A DNA stretch of 15,150 nt from contig PKZC01000373.1 of NCBI GenBank assembly GCA_003132905.1, forward strand, positions 1-15,150, in the 5' to 3' direction. The position numbers and the translations under genes were made by a program. The notes beneath the pieces are model-generated. The model ran no database searches, was not told the DNA's origin, and saw nothing but the letters and a program-made list of their open reading frames with translations. Below, in pieces: positions 6,128 to 14,105 of this stretch; position 1 is the first letter of the stretch, and each line of letters starts with the position of its first letter. Origin of the DNA: Bryobacterales bacterium (GTDB taxonomy: Bacteria; Acidobacteriota; Terriglobia; Bryobacterales; Bryobacteraceae).

Positions 6128-7174
6128 ATGCACGAGTCCTTTGACATTTTCGAATACGTCGATTTCCTGCGTTCGCGCTGGAAATTCTTGGGGCTGGCGT
6201 GCGGCGTCGCAATCGTGGCCGCGCTCGCAACCGGCTTTCTGCTCCCCAAGCGCTACACTTCCACGGCGACCATTCTGATCGACCCTCCGGCCGCGGGCGA
6301 TCCACGCATCGCCACCGCCGTGAGTACCGTGTATCTGGAGTCCTTGAAGACGTATGAATTGCTGGCTACCAACGACCAGCTCTTTCTGCGCGCCGCCCAA
6401 ACCTTCCGCCTGCTCGACCACGATGCATCGCCTATCGAATCGCTCAAGCGGCGCGTATTAAAGGTGGACAAGCTGCACGACACGCGGGCGCTCCAGATCA
6501 CCGTCACGCTTCCTGACGCCGCGACTGCGCAAGCCGTGGCGCAGTATATCGCCCAGGGTGTTGTCGAACTCAGCCGATCAGGCGGGAAGGAGGCGGACGA
6601 GGCCCGGATCGAGGAGGCCGCCAAAACCGCTGAGATCGAAAAAGCCCGCGTGAGCGCCGCCGAGACCGCTTGGCAAAAGGTGGCTGGAGCGCAGTCCACT
6701 GAAGCGTTGCGCTTGGAAGTTTCTGACGATAGCGATCTGAAATCGCGCCTGGAAGAACAACTTCTAGACGACCAGTCCGCCGCTTCGCCCACCCGTGCTC
6801 AGCTGTTGCGCCGGCGCATCGGCGAACTTACGGTTGCGATGCACCAAAAAAGCCAGGCGCTAGCCCAGCAAAGCGCAAGGGAAGAAGATCTGCAAGCGGT
6901 ATGGAGCGCCGCTCGCGCGTCTTATGATGCATCCGTGCAGCGGCTGGCGGAGCTGCGAGGCAGCCAGGGAACGCGGTCGGAGTGGCTACGTTTGGTGGAT
7001 CCCGGCATTGTTCCCGAGCGACCCAGTTCACCGAACGTTCCGCTCATCCTGATCGGCGCGTTGTCGTTGGCCCTCTTTGGATCTTTGTTGTACCTCACAA
7101 TATCGTTCAGCCTGACACGAGGACGGCAGCGCTACGACCTTCCGTTGCGCTTTGCCAGCCATGGCGACGATTGA
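6128..7174 (+). CDS. Wzz-like polysaccharide co-polymerase (chain-length regulator)
   Basis: This 348-residue inner-membrane protein has the standard Wzz layout. A short cytoplasmic start (FDIFEYVDFLRSRWKF) leads to helix 1 (20-39) and then the periplasmic RYTSTATILIDPP motif (42-54). A long helical, coiled-coil-rich periplasmic part (about 155-285) follows. A Pro-rich approach (PERPSSPNVP, 296-305) then leads to helix 2 (305-326) and a 20-residue basic cytoplasmic tail. Wzz proteins form rings that set polymer length together with the Wzy polymerase. There is no fused tyrosine-kinase domain, and none is visible nearby. I chose the ATG at 6128 over a TTG at 6101; GTGGAAG at 6108-6114 is a distant possible ribosome site. 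The 3' end overlaps the polymerase gene by 14 bp. Confidence 0.87.
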   Translation: MHESFDIFEYVDFLRSRWKFLGLACGVAIVAALATGFLLPKRYTSTATILIDPPAAGDPRIATAVSTVYLESLKTYELLATNDQLFLRAAQTFRLLDHDASPIESLKRRVLKVDKLHDTRALQITVTLPDAATAQAVAQYIAQGVVELSRSGGKEADEARIEEAAKTAEIEKARVSAAETAWQKVAGAQSTEALRLEVSDDSDLKSRLEEQLLDDQSAASPTRAQLLRRRIGELTVAMHQKSQALAQQSAREEDLQAVWSAARASYDASVQRLAELRGSQGTRSEWLRLVDPGIVPERPSSPNVPLILIGALSLALFGSLLYLTISFSLTRGRQRYDLPLRFASHGDD

Positions 7175-8573
7175 CGTTCAAGCGCGCGAGCTGCCGCGCA
7201 ATTACTGGATCGCCGGATTCATAGGCGCCAGCGCCTGCGTTATCTCCGCATCGCCCCATCCGCTGTCTGCCGCTGCGTGGATCGCTCCCGCGGCGGCGAT
7301 TCCGCTGCTTCTCTGGATGCTCCAATCTGCCAGCCGTTGGTTGTGGTGCTTCTTTTTCGCGGCGCTTCTTCTGCCGCCCCTTCCCTTCGCACTCGGCAAC
7401 TCCGGACCACATATCGGAGTGGCGATCGCTGGAGTTGGCTTGGTCTGCGGTGCGCTGAGAGTGTGGGAATGGCGTCTCGAGCGCGACTTACTCACATTCT
7501 CGCTGGCCGTGTTCTTCTTGGTGCTGCTCTTCAGTTCGGCGCTGGCGGTCTTTTATTCCGGGCTGGACGTCGCGGCCGGCAGCTTGCTGCGGGTGTTGTT
7601 GTTCGGAATACCCGTATATATATTCGTTTACTCCGCGCATGGGCCCGCGCCGGCCATGCACCAAGACGCCTTCGGAGGGGCGCGGCGTCTCTATTGGTTC
7701 GGTTTGCTCTCAGCGGCATTCGCTTGCGTCGATTTCTACTACCAGTTTCCCGCGCCGGCCGGCTATGGACCCCAATTCATCTGGCTCGCTTCGGGTGTCT
7801 ATCGCCGCGCTCAGGGGTTTTTCTACGAAGCAAGCACGCTGGGAAATGTGTGCGCCTTTTTCTTGATCATGATCGCCGTGACGCTGTTCCGTGACGGGAG
7901 CCGGCGGCTGGTCTCGCGCTGGGCCTTGTGGCTCGGTGCGCCAGTCTTATTCGCCGCACTCATCCTGTCTTATTCGCGCGCATCGCTGCTGAATTTGTTC
8001 GTCGCGCTTGCGGCGCTTCTTTACCTGGAGCGCGCGCGCATTCGTATAACCCGGCTGTTTACCGTCGCCGCCAGTTGTCTGGTCGCCGGTGCGTTGGCCG
8101 CCTGGCAGATTTTCCCGGAAGCTGCGTGGAACTATTGGCTGCACCTTTTACACTCGCAATTTTTCTTCTCGCAACCGGCCAGCGTGCTTTCGGGCCGCGT
8201 GGCGTCCTGGCAGACGATCGTAGCTTTTCTGGCCGCCCATCCCTGGCACGCCATTCTTGGCATCGGTTACAAGACGCTGCCTTATTCCCATGTCATCGGC
8301 CAAGGCATCGTCGCCGACAACATGTATCTTAGCCTTCTGGTCGAAACTGGAATTGCCGGCTTGATCGCGTTCGTCCTGCTCAATTTCGCCATTGTACGCA
8401 CCGCTTGGCGCGCCGCACGCCGCAACGATTCACGCTCGTCGTTCTTCGGAACCTGGATCTTCTGCTTCTGGATCGGCCAGCTTTGCCAGATGCTTTCAGG
8501 CGACCTGTTTACTTATTGGCGAGTGCTCCCGCTGTATTTTTGGGTTCTGGCGATGGCGGCTTATGACTCGTAG
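7161..8573 (+). CDS. O-antigen ligase / Wzy-like polysaccharide polymerase
   Basis: This 470-residue protein has about 11 or 12 membrane helices. The features of the O-antigen ligase/polymerase superfamily (PF04932) are present: RAQGFFYEASTLGN at 216-229, SYSRAS at 270-275, and a large periplasmic loop of about 60 residues (roughly 325-385) containing SGR (344-346) and GIGYKT (377-382). DNMYL (386-390) and ETGI (395-398) follow. This domain joins undecaprenyl-linked repeat units or transfers polymer to an acceptor. Next to a Wzz-like gene, polymerase is the likelier role. The ATG at 7161 overlaps the Wzz gene; a TTG at 7152 would add three residues. The 3' end overlaps the next gene by 11 bp. 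Confidence 0.87.
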   Translation: MATIDVQARELPRNYWIAGFIGASACVISASPHPLSAAAWIAPAAAIPLLLWMLQSASRWLWCFFFAALLLPPLPFALGNSGPHIGVAIAGVGLVCGALRVWEWRLERDLLTFSLAVFFLVLLFSSALAVFYSGLDVAAGSLLRVLLFGIPVYIFVYSAHGPAPAMHQDAFGGARRLYWFGLLSAAFACVDFYYQFPAPAGYGPQFIWLASGVYRRAQGFFYEASTLGNVCAFFLIMIAVTLFRDGSRRLVSRWALWLGAPVLFAALILSYSRASLLNLFVALAALLYLERARIRITRLFTVAASCLVAGALAAWQIFPEAAWNYWLHLLHSQFFFSQPASVLSGRVASWQTIVAFLAAHPWHAILGIGYKTLPYSHVIGQGIVADNMYLSLLVETGIAGLIAFVLLNFAIVRTAWRAARRNDSRSSFFGTWIFCFWIGQLCQMLSGDLFTYWRVLPLYFWVLAMAAYDS

Positions 8574-9666
8574 CCTGCTGTTCCTCGACCAATTCAATCA
8601 ACTGGGGGGCGCGCAGCGTTGCCTGCTCGAATTGTTGCCCGCTTTTGTCGACGCTGGTTATCAAACGCACTTGGCGATTCCAGGCGACGGCCCGTTGTCG
8701 GATGGCGCGCGCAAGCACGGTGACGTGGTACACACCATCTCTTGCGGCTCGTATACGTCCGGCCAGAAAAACTGGTTCGACGCACTACGTTTCGGGATCG
8801 ATCTTCCGCGCCAAGTCTTGCGAATAGCATCTTTGGTATCGCGGCACCGGATCGATCTGATCTACGTGAATGGCCCGCGTTTGCTTCCGGCAGCGGCCAT
8901 CGCCGCGCGCGGGCTTCCGGTGGTGTTTCACGCCCACAGCATCGTGGCGCAGCAATCCGCCGCTCGATTGACGCGCTGGGCCCTTCGATCGGCCAATGCC
9001 ACTGTGATCGCGGGGTGCAGGTTCGCATTAAAGCCTCTAGCAGATTGTTTGGACACCGGCCGTTCCCAGGTGATCTACAACGGAGTGGCACCCGTGGATT
9101 GCATGCCGCGACAGCGCCGCGAAGCGGATCCATGGCGAATCGGCGTAATCGGACGGATCGCGCCCGAAAAAGGCCAACTGGAATTCGTTCAAGCTGCGCG
9201 CCTGATTTTGCCGCGGCGAAGCTGTGAATTCGTAGTATGCGGCGACTCGCTTTTTTCAAGTCCCCAATACCGCCGGCGCGTAGGCCAGGAAGCCGAAGGA
9301 TTGCCGATCGAATTTACCGGATGGCGCGATGATATCCGCGATGTTTTGTCGACGCTCGATCTGGTTGTTGTTCCATCCGGGGCCGTGGAGGCTACCACGC
9401 GCGTGATCCTGGAAGCGTTTTCGGCAGGGGTCCCGGTGGTGGCTTTTCGTTCCGGAGGAATATCGGAGATCCTCGATGATGGCGTTACAGGCGTGTTGTC
9501 TCCGCCTACAGCGCAAGATCTGGCTGCAAAACTGTTAGACCTGTTTTCCGATGGCGGAGCATCGCTCGGCCGCATTTCCCAACGGGCCCGCGCCGCATTT
9601 GCCACCCGCTTTTCACTGGACCGCTATCGCTCAGAGGTCTTAGATGTCGTGGGACGCGCCTTGTGA
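8563..9666 (+). CDS. glycosyltransferase family 4 protein
   Basis: This 367-residue GT-B fold retaining glycosyltransferase is cytoplasmic and probably acts at the membrane on lipid-linked intermediates. The N-terminal acceptor domain holds the GGAQR loop (15-19) and FHAHS (122-126). The C-terminal nucleotide-sugar domain holds IGRIAPEKGQ (196-205) and the E-x7-E motif (E286, E294) inside PSGAVEATTRVILEAFSAG. The donor and acceptor sugars cannot be read from sequence. The ATG at 8563 starts inside the polymerase gene (11-bp overlap). An open frame further upstream belongs to antisense-like reading of the polymerase gene and is not used. The stop overlaps the next start as GTGA. Confidence 0.9.
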   Translation: MTRSLLFLDQFNQLGGAQRCLLELLPAFVDAGYQTHLAIPGDGPLSDGARKHGDVVHTISCGSYTSGQKNWFDALRFGIDLPRQVLRIASLVSRHRIDLIYVNGPRLLPAAAIAARGLPVVFHAHSIVAQQSAARLTRWALRSANATVIAGCRFALKPLADCLDTGRSQVIYNGVAPVDCMPRQRREADPWRIGVIGRIAPEKGQLEFVQAARLILPRRSCEFVVCGDSLFSSPQYRRRVGQEAEGLPIEFTGWRDDIRDVLSTLDLVVVPSGAVEATTRVILEAFSAGVPVVAFRSGGISEILDDGVTGVLSPPTAQDLAAKLLDLFSDGGASLGRISQRARAAFATRFSLDRYRSEVLDVVGRAL

Positions 9667-10910
9667 AGCCATCGCCGCACGTTCCTCTCCACGCGCGAGC
9701 AGTCTTCGATGCGTTGCATTTTAGCTCTCCCCATTTTGACCCGCTCGCTTCGCTCACCGACCCCGACTGGCGTCAGCTCATCCACTTCTGCCACCGCACG
9801 CAGTTAGCGATTCCGTTCGCGCTTCGTTGCTGCGATCGATTGCCAATTTGGGTCGCGGATCGTTTCGACAAGGATGTGGTGAACAATGCGGAACGCTGGC
9901 AGCGCACCAAGGTGACGTATCAAAGGATAAAGAGCGCGTTGCAGGCCGGGGGATTCGAGTTCATAGCGCTCAAGGGATTCACGCACGCTCCCGCCTTCGT
10001 AGCTGATCCGCGCCTCCGCGCGCAGTACGATCTGGATTTGCTACTTCCTCCAGATAAAGTCCAAGCGGCCTTCCGTCTCGCACGAGAGTTAGGCTATGAA
10101 CCTGCGAACGGCCGGGATCGGAATCCAGTGGATCACCTGCCTACACTCATCCGCAAAAATGGATGGGAATGGCGCGGCGACTATTTCGATCCTGCACTTC
10201 CACTCGCGCTGGAACTGCATTTTCGCCTGTGGGACGCCGGCACGGAAGGCTTCGCAGTTCCGGGCGTGGAAGATTTCTGGCAGCGTCGCGAGCGGCGAAC
10301 TTTCGAAGAACTGGAGTTCACATCACTCGCCGCCGCCGATCTGCCAGGCTACGCTTCGGTGCACGCGCTGCGCCATCTTCTGCGCGGAGATGCGCGGCCA
10401 TCGCACATGTACGAGATCGCGTATTTTCTCGAACACAAGAGCGATGCTGAGTTCTGGCGTACGTGGCGCGGCCTGCACGACACCCCGTTGCGTCGCGTGG
10501 AGGCCATCTGCTTCGAATTGGCGCGCCAGTGGTTTGGCTGCCGGCTGCCAGCCATTGCGCAAGAAGAGATCGAACAATTGCCGGACGCGATCCGCGCATG
10601 GCTGGCCGGATATGCGCATGCGCCGCTGGTAAACCTCTTTCGTCCGACGAAGGACGAATTGTGGCTGCACCTCAGCCTTCTGGACCCAGGCTCCTCGCGC
10701 ATCGCGATCCTGCAACGCCGCTTGATGCCGCTGCAACTTCCCAGACATCTGGACGCAGTGCATTTGCCGGACAGCGTTGTCGGATGGCGAATTCGTCTGC
10801 GCCGGGCCCGGCGCTATATGCTGTTTCTCGCCGCGCGAACCTGGCGTCACGCCCGAGCATTATTCCCTGCCTTGTGGAGCGGCGTCGGGTGGGCTCTCCG
10901 GCGTCAATGA
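9663..10910 (+). CDS. PF14907-type nucleotidyltransferase family protein
   Basis: This 415-residue protein resembles the 'uncharacterised nucleotidyltransferase' family PF14907 (NTP_transf_5). The pattern is IALKGFTHA (101-109), then RLRAQYDLDLLLP (117-129), whose D123-x-D125 pair matches the metal-binding Asp pair of the polymerase-beta superfamily. LALELHFRLW (181-190) and a helical C-terminal part follow. The C-terminus is strongly basic and ends without a membrane helix. Members often sit in exopolysaccharide and peptide-modification clusters; the substrate is not known. The start is a GTG overlapping the previous stop (GTGA at 9663-9666), which suggests translational coupling. The end overlaps the convergent cytochrome-barrel gene by 7 bp. 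It closes the plus-strand operon. Confidence 0.78.
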   Translation: MKPSPHVPLHARAVFDALHFSSPHFDPLASLTDPDWRQLIHFCHRTQLAIPFALRCCDRLPIWVADRFDKDVVNNAERWQRTKVTYQRIKSALQAGGFEFIALKGFTHAPAFVADPRLRAQYDLDLLLPPDKVQAAFRLARELGYEPANGRDRNPVDHLPTLIRKNGWEWRGDYFDPALPLALELHFRLWDAGTEGFAVPGVEDFWQRRERRTFEELEFTSLAAADLPGYASVHALRHLLRGDARPSHMYEIAYFLEHKSDAEFWRTWRGLHDTPLRRVEAICFELARQWFGCRLPAIAQEEIEQLPDAIRAWLAGYAHAPLVNLFRPTKDELWLHLSLLDPGSSRIAILQRRLMPLQLPRHLDAVHLPDSVVGWRIRLRRARRYMLFLAARTWRHARALFPALWSGVGWALRRQ

Positions 10911-12223
10911 ATCTGGCGCATCAAGTCGAAACCGAAAAACAGGCCGCCCGGCGTGTCGGCCGATGGCTCTCCCAGGAATTCGGCGCGTGTTCCTGCCCGC
11001 TGTGAGACGGTAACACCGGGGCTGGTTGTCAGCCCGAGTGTAAACGCATGACGGAATATCTTCTTCTGAATCCCGAATGCATACGCCGGTCTATGGATGC
11101 CGAGTTCGCTCGCGTTCATCACGGTTGGAATCACTTCGGCAATCAATGCTACCGTCGGCCGGATATCGTACGCTGCGCCAACGCCGATCGAAAACGTATT
11201 TACACCCGGTAAATCGGGAATTTCCGACGAGAGAAAACCCGTCGCCTGCACCAGCGGCCGGGCATCGAACGAGAACGTGGGAACCACATAGAACTGGGCC
11301 CTCGAAGTAATGCTGCGTGAAAAGATTCCTTCGATATTCTGGGTGTAGTTCTTGCGGAAGTTGTTCTGACCTTCGATGGACACGCGCACCGCCATATTCA
11401 GCGGAGCTTCATGATGCTCATCCAAAATGTTGTATGCCGCCATCAGCTGAATGGGCCGTCCAATCAGAGAGGGCGATCGGAAAACACTGACAGACAGCTT
11501 ATCGGTAACGCCATATCGCAGACCCAGCGAAGGCAGCGCGAAGTTATCTAAGCCGAACAGTTCCGCGCCCCGGCTCTGGCCCGTGAACGCCGCATCGTAA
11601 GGAAACCGATGCGTGAAGTTAACGTAAACTCCATGTTCGTCTACCGCCCGGCCGGTAGGCAGGCTGAAAAGCAGGTCGTCGGCGGGGTTGTAGACGCCGC
11701 CTCCTCCGCTTGTTTCTTGCGGCTGCCCCGATGAAGCACTCACTCCAGCCGCTCCGAAGTTTGAAAAAGACCGGACATAGGTGGCCAGACTATCGATCTG
11801 CGCGTCGCTTAACTTACCGGACCATGCCGGCATGCTACCACCCGCCTTGCCATTACGAATAGCGGCGATCACGTCCTGAGCGCTGAGACTGCGCGCGAAG
11901 GAAGGATCGGTGAAATCCGGCGTGTGCTTGGAGCGGATGCCTTTGCCGCCTGCGCCATGACACGTCGAGCAATTCTGTTCGAACAATGCAGCAGCCGGTG
12001 CCTCCGATCCCGACCCGATCTCTTGCACCGTCTTGGTGGCTGCATCCAGCCTGTAACGCTTTCCGTCGCGCTCCAAAATGAGCGAAGAATCCACCGCACT
12101 TGAAAATGAGATGCCGAGCGCTTTCGCGAGATCCGAGGAATCGTCCGCGCCTGCAGCGGCAGGAACAGTGACGAGGGCCGCCAGCAGGACAATTGCGTAA
12201 AACTGTGTTGGATAGTTTTTCAT
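10904..12223 (-). CDS. cytochrome c domain fused to an outer-membrane beta-barrel (DUF5777-like)
   Basis: This 439-residue secreted protein has two parts. A signal peptide (1-25) and a short segment lead to a mono-heme cytochrome c domain (about 74-155) with CSTCH at 85-89 and a likely axial Met at 131 (SMPAW). A Gly/Ser-rich linker (155-178) follows. The rest (about 179-439) is rich in alternating beta strands with ELFGLDNFALPSLGLRYGVT and a KNYTQNIEG segment. It resembles DUF5777, a predicted outer-membrane barrel. The heme would sit on the periplasmic or outer side next to the barrel; an electron-transfer role is inference. I chose the ATG at 12223, two bases after the sugar-transferase stop, because a signal peptide begins there; the 50 upstream codons overlap that gene. 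Confidence 0.8.
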   Translation of the reverse strand: MKNYPTQFYAIVLLAALVTVPAAAGADDSSDLAKALGISFSSAVDSSLILERDGKRYRLDAATKTVQEIGSGSEAPAAALFEQNCSTCHGAGGKGIRSKHTPDFTDPSFARSLSAQDVIAAIRNGKAGGSMPAWSGKLSDAQIDSLATYVRSFSNFGAAGVSASSGQPQETSGGGGVYNPADDLLFSLPTGRAVDEHGVYVNFTHRFPYDAAFTGQSRGAELFGLDNFALPSLGLRYGVTDKLSVSVFRSPSLIGRPIQLMAAYNILDEHHEAPLNMAVRVSIEGQNNFRKNYTQNIEGIFSRSITSRAQFYVVPTFSFDARPLVQATGFLSSEIPDLPGVNTFSIGVGAAYDIRPTVALIAEVIPTVMNASELGIHRPAYAFGIQKKIFRHAFTLGLTTSPGVTVSQRAGTRAEFLGEPSADTPGGLFFGFDLMRQIH

Positions 12224-12225
12224 GA

Positions 12226-12954
12226 TTACCACGCGTCCCCGGCGAATATCACATCGGGAATGGTGAGCATCACAATCCTGAAATACAAGCTGAGCGAAAA
12301 GCGGCGCACCAGGAACAGATCGAAGCGCTTTCGCTGGCGGTAATTCAGACGGCTGCGTCCACGGACTTGCCACAGACCGGTGAGCCCCGGTTTCACCGAC
12401 AATACTTCCATTACGTGCGGATGGTAATACTCGTCCAACTCAAATCGCGTGATCGGCCGGGGCCCCACCACGGACATCCGGCCCGCCGCTACCAGTGCCA
12501 ATTGCGGCAGTTCGTCGATGGAGTGCCGCCGGCAAAAAGACGCAAAACGGCTGGTTACTCGTGGATCGGGCCCTAATTTGGGTTCAGGCTTGTCGTCCGG
12601 CACTTTTTCGATGAAGAAGGCCTTGGGGCGAGTGCGAGCGCCGCGCGACCACATAGTGCGGAATTTATAAACCCAGAGTGTTTTTCCGTGACGGCCCACT
12701 CTCCTGTGAGCAACCAGCGGCGATGCTCCCGATGCTACGCGGATGGCTAGCGCTAAAAGCACCAGAAAAGGCGCTAGAAAGATCAAGCACAGCGCAGCCG
12801 CCAGCGGCTCCAGCGCGTACAGCCAACTGATCGCAATAGGAACCGAGCGCACTCGATCGCCACCCCGAATTTCTTTCGCGCCCGCCAGATTCCATGATTC
12901 GGTTGCCATCATGGGCCCATTATCCGACGCGGTATCCCCCATTTCTGCTGCCAT
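12226..12954 (-). CDS. polyprenyl-phosphate sugar-1-phosphate transferase (initiating glycosyltransferase)
   Basis: This 242-residue protein belongs to the bacterial sugar transferase family (PF02397). One membrane segment (49-71) is followed by the catalytic core: HRRVGRHGK (83-91) with VYKFRTM (95-101), DPRVT (130-134), HSIDELPQL (144-152), MSVVGPRP (160-167) and KPGLTGLWQVRGRS (188-201). The enzyme moves a sugar-1-phosphate from a nucleotide sugar to undecaprenyl phosphate, the first step of repeat-unit synthesis. It lacks the extra N-terminal helices of WbaP/CpsE types, so it is a minimal form. I chose the ATG at 12954, 31 bp after the kinase stop; no Shine-Dalgarno sequence precedes it, and ATGs at 12942 and 12912 are also possible. 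The long upstream open frame overlaps the kinase and is rejected. Confidence 0.9.
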   Translation of the reverse strand: MAAEMGDTASDNGPMMATESWNLAGAKEIRGGDRVRSVPIAISWLYALEPLAAALCLIFLAPFLVLLALAIRVASGASPLVAHRRVGRHGKTLWVYKFRTMWSRGARTRPKAFFIEKVPDDKPEPKLGPDPRVTSRFASFCRRHSIDELPQLALVAAGRMSVVGPRPITRFELDEYYHPHVMEVLSVKPGLTGLWQVRGRSRLNYRQRKRFDLFLVRRFSLSLYFRIVMLTIPDVIFAGDAW

Positions 12955-12985
12955 TTGGTAAAAGCGTTGTAAAAAGCGGTCTCGG

Positions 12986-14041
12986 TTAGATCGCCTGCTC
13001 CACCAGTCGCTCCAGCCGCGCCACGGCGTCATCCAGCTTTGAATACCGCAGTCTCCAAAGCCCGGCGTCCAACAATCGTTCCTGGCAACGTCGCTGCGCC
13101 ATGCGTATATCATTCGGCCCCAGCACTGTGTACTGCGCCCAACATTCGAGCGCGCGGTCTTCCGGGTAACGATGCACCGATGCCGGCCCGCAATCTTCGC
13201 GGTCTAAGAAGACAACATGATCGACACTACATCCCGGCGCGGTCGAGATGCCCAAGGCACGCGGGCGAAGTTCGATGGCGAGTTTACCGTTCGGCCGGAA
13301 CATGGGGATGTGATCGGCCAATTCGGGGAACAAGTCGGAACTATCCGGCCGGAAGCGAATACTGTGCTGGTCTCCAATGGCATAGCGATCGTCGCGGTCG
13401 CGCACCAGAAAGGTGCCGTCGTCGGTTATATAGGTCCAACCGGCGCGGGCACAAGCATAAGCGAGAGTGCTCTTACCGGCCGCTGAATCGCCGCAGAACA
13501 TCATGCCGCTTCCGTTTCGCATCACCAGCGCGCCATGCAGGGGCGCAAACGCTCGCTGCTGTACCAGCGCGATTCCACCGGCAGCTAGAAATTGGTAACG
13601 CAGCAAAGCGCGATCTGCCGCCGTGCTCCGCGTCACCCACCCAAACGCAAAGCCGCGCTCGAAATCGCACAGCAGGAAGTTCTCCGCGTCCGCCACGATC
13701 GACATCAAGTGCTCTCTTGCGCGGATGGCACCTAGCGGAGCTCGGGACTCTGAATCGCTTTCGGACACGCCGAGACAAATGCGAACCGGATCGCGGTTAA
13801 ACATTCGCTCCTGCGCGCCCCAGGATTCCTCGGCCGCTAGGAGCACGTCGCGGGAGTTGGTTTCCAAGTCTAGCGGATATCCAAGCGGGAAAAACGTTTT
13901 CCGCAAAGGCAATTCAAACGCGGCCAGAGCGGGATCGGAAATGGCTTGGGCGGGATGCAACGCTTCGAGCGTACGGCATGAACAATGCGAAAGCCAAGAG
14001 GACAGCGCGCCAAGTCCGCAGATTTTACAGGAAAGGTACAA
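12986..14041 (-). CDS. HPr-kinase-like protein of a polysaccharide cluster
   Basis: This 351-residue protein resembles HPr(Ser) kinase-like proteins found in exopolysaccharide clusters. FFPLGYPLDLETNS (50-63) opens the conserved part. LHGALV (168-173) precedes the P-loop GDSAAGKST (184-192), and an acidic pair (D207, D208) follows in TYITDDG. The rest of the HPrK-type core continues to about residue 300. The N-terminal regulatory domain of true HprK/P and its signature after the P-loop are not evident, and no HPr gene is nearby, so the phosphorylation target is unknown. The start is uncertain: a stop codon lies two codons upstream of the TTG at 14041, and the first in-frame ATG is at residue 79, inside the domain. 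A TTG at 13960 is another option. Confidence 0.75.
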   Translation of the reverse strand: MYLSCKICGLGALSSWLSHCSCRTLEALHPAQAISDPALAAFELPLRKTFFPLGYPLDLETNSRDVLLAAEESWGAQERMFNRDPVRICLGVSESDSESRAPLGAIRAREHLMSIVADAENFLLCDFERGFAFGWVTRSTAADRALLRYQFLAAGGIALVQQRAFAPLHGALVMRNGSGMMFCGDSAAGKSTLAYACARAGWTYITDDGTFLVRDRDDRYAIGDQHSIRFRPDSSDLFPELADHIPMFRPNGKLAIELRPRALGISTAPGCSVDHVVFLDREDCGPASVHRYPEDRALECWAQYTVLGPNDIRMAQRRCQERLLDAGLWRLRYSKLDDAVARLERLVEQAI

Positions 14042-14105
14042 ACTTCAAACAAGCCGGCCCCGGCCCGCATGACATACTCCGAGCAGTTGTTGGATTTGTT
14101 TTCCG
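14042..14105. promoter_or_regulatory. divergent spacer between kinase and glycosyltransferase genes
   Basis: This 64-bp gap must hold start signals for both divergent genes, unless they begin further inside. GCCGGCCCCGGC at 14053-14064 is a near-palindrome with 5-bp arms around a CC. On the plus strand TTGGAT (14090-14095) is a weak ribosome-site or -35 candidate before the ATG at 14106. No convincing -35/-10 pair is visible on either strand. Confidence 0.25.

Noticed and set aside
8594..9259. 221-codon minus-strand open frame
   Set aside because: It is antisense to the GT4 gene with its GGAQR and GRIAPEKG motifs; the translation is low-complexity and Arg-rich.
13039..13800. 253-codon plus-strand open frame
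   Set aside because: It is antisense to the kinase gene, whose P-loop and other motifs are clear; the translation is Arg/Pro/Ser-rich with no domain.
12986..14041. True HPr kinase/phosphorylase controlling sugar uptake
   Set aside because: The regulatory N-terminal domain and the post-P-loop signature are not evident, and there is no HPr or PTS gene nearby; the setting is a glycan cluster.
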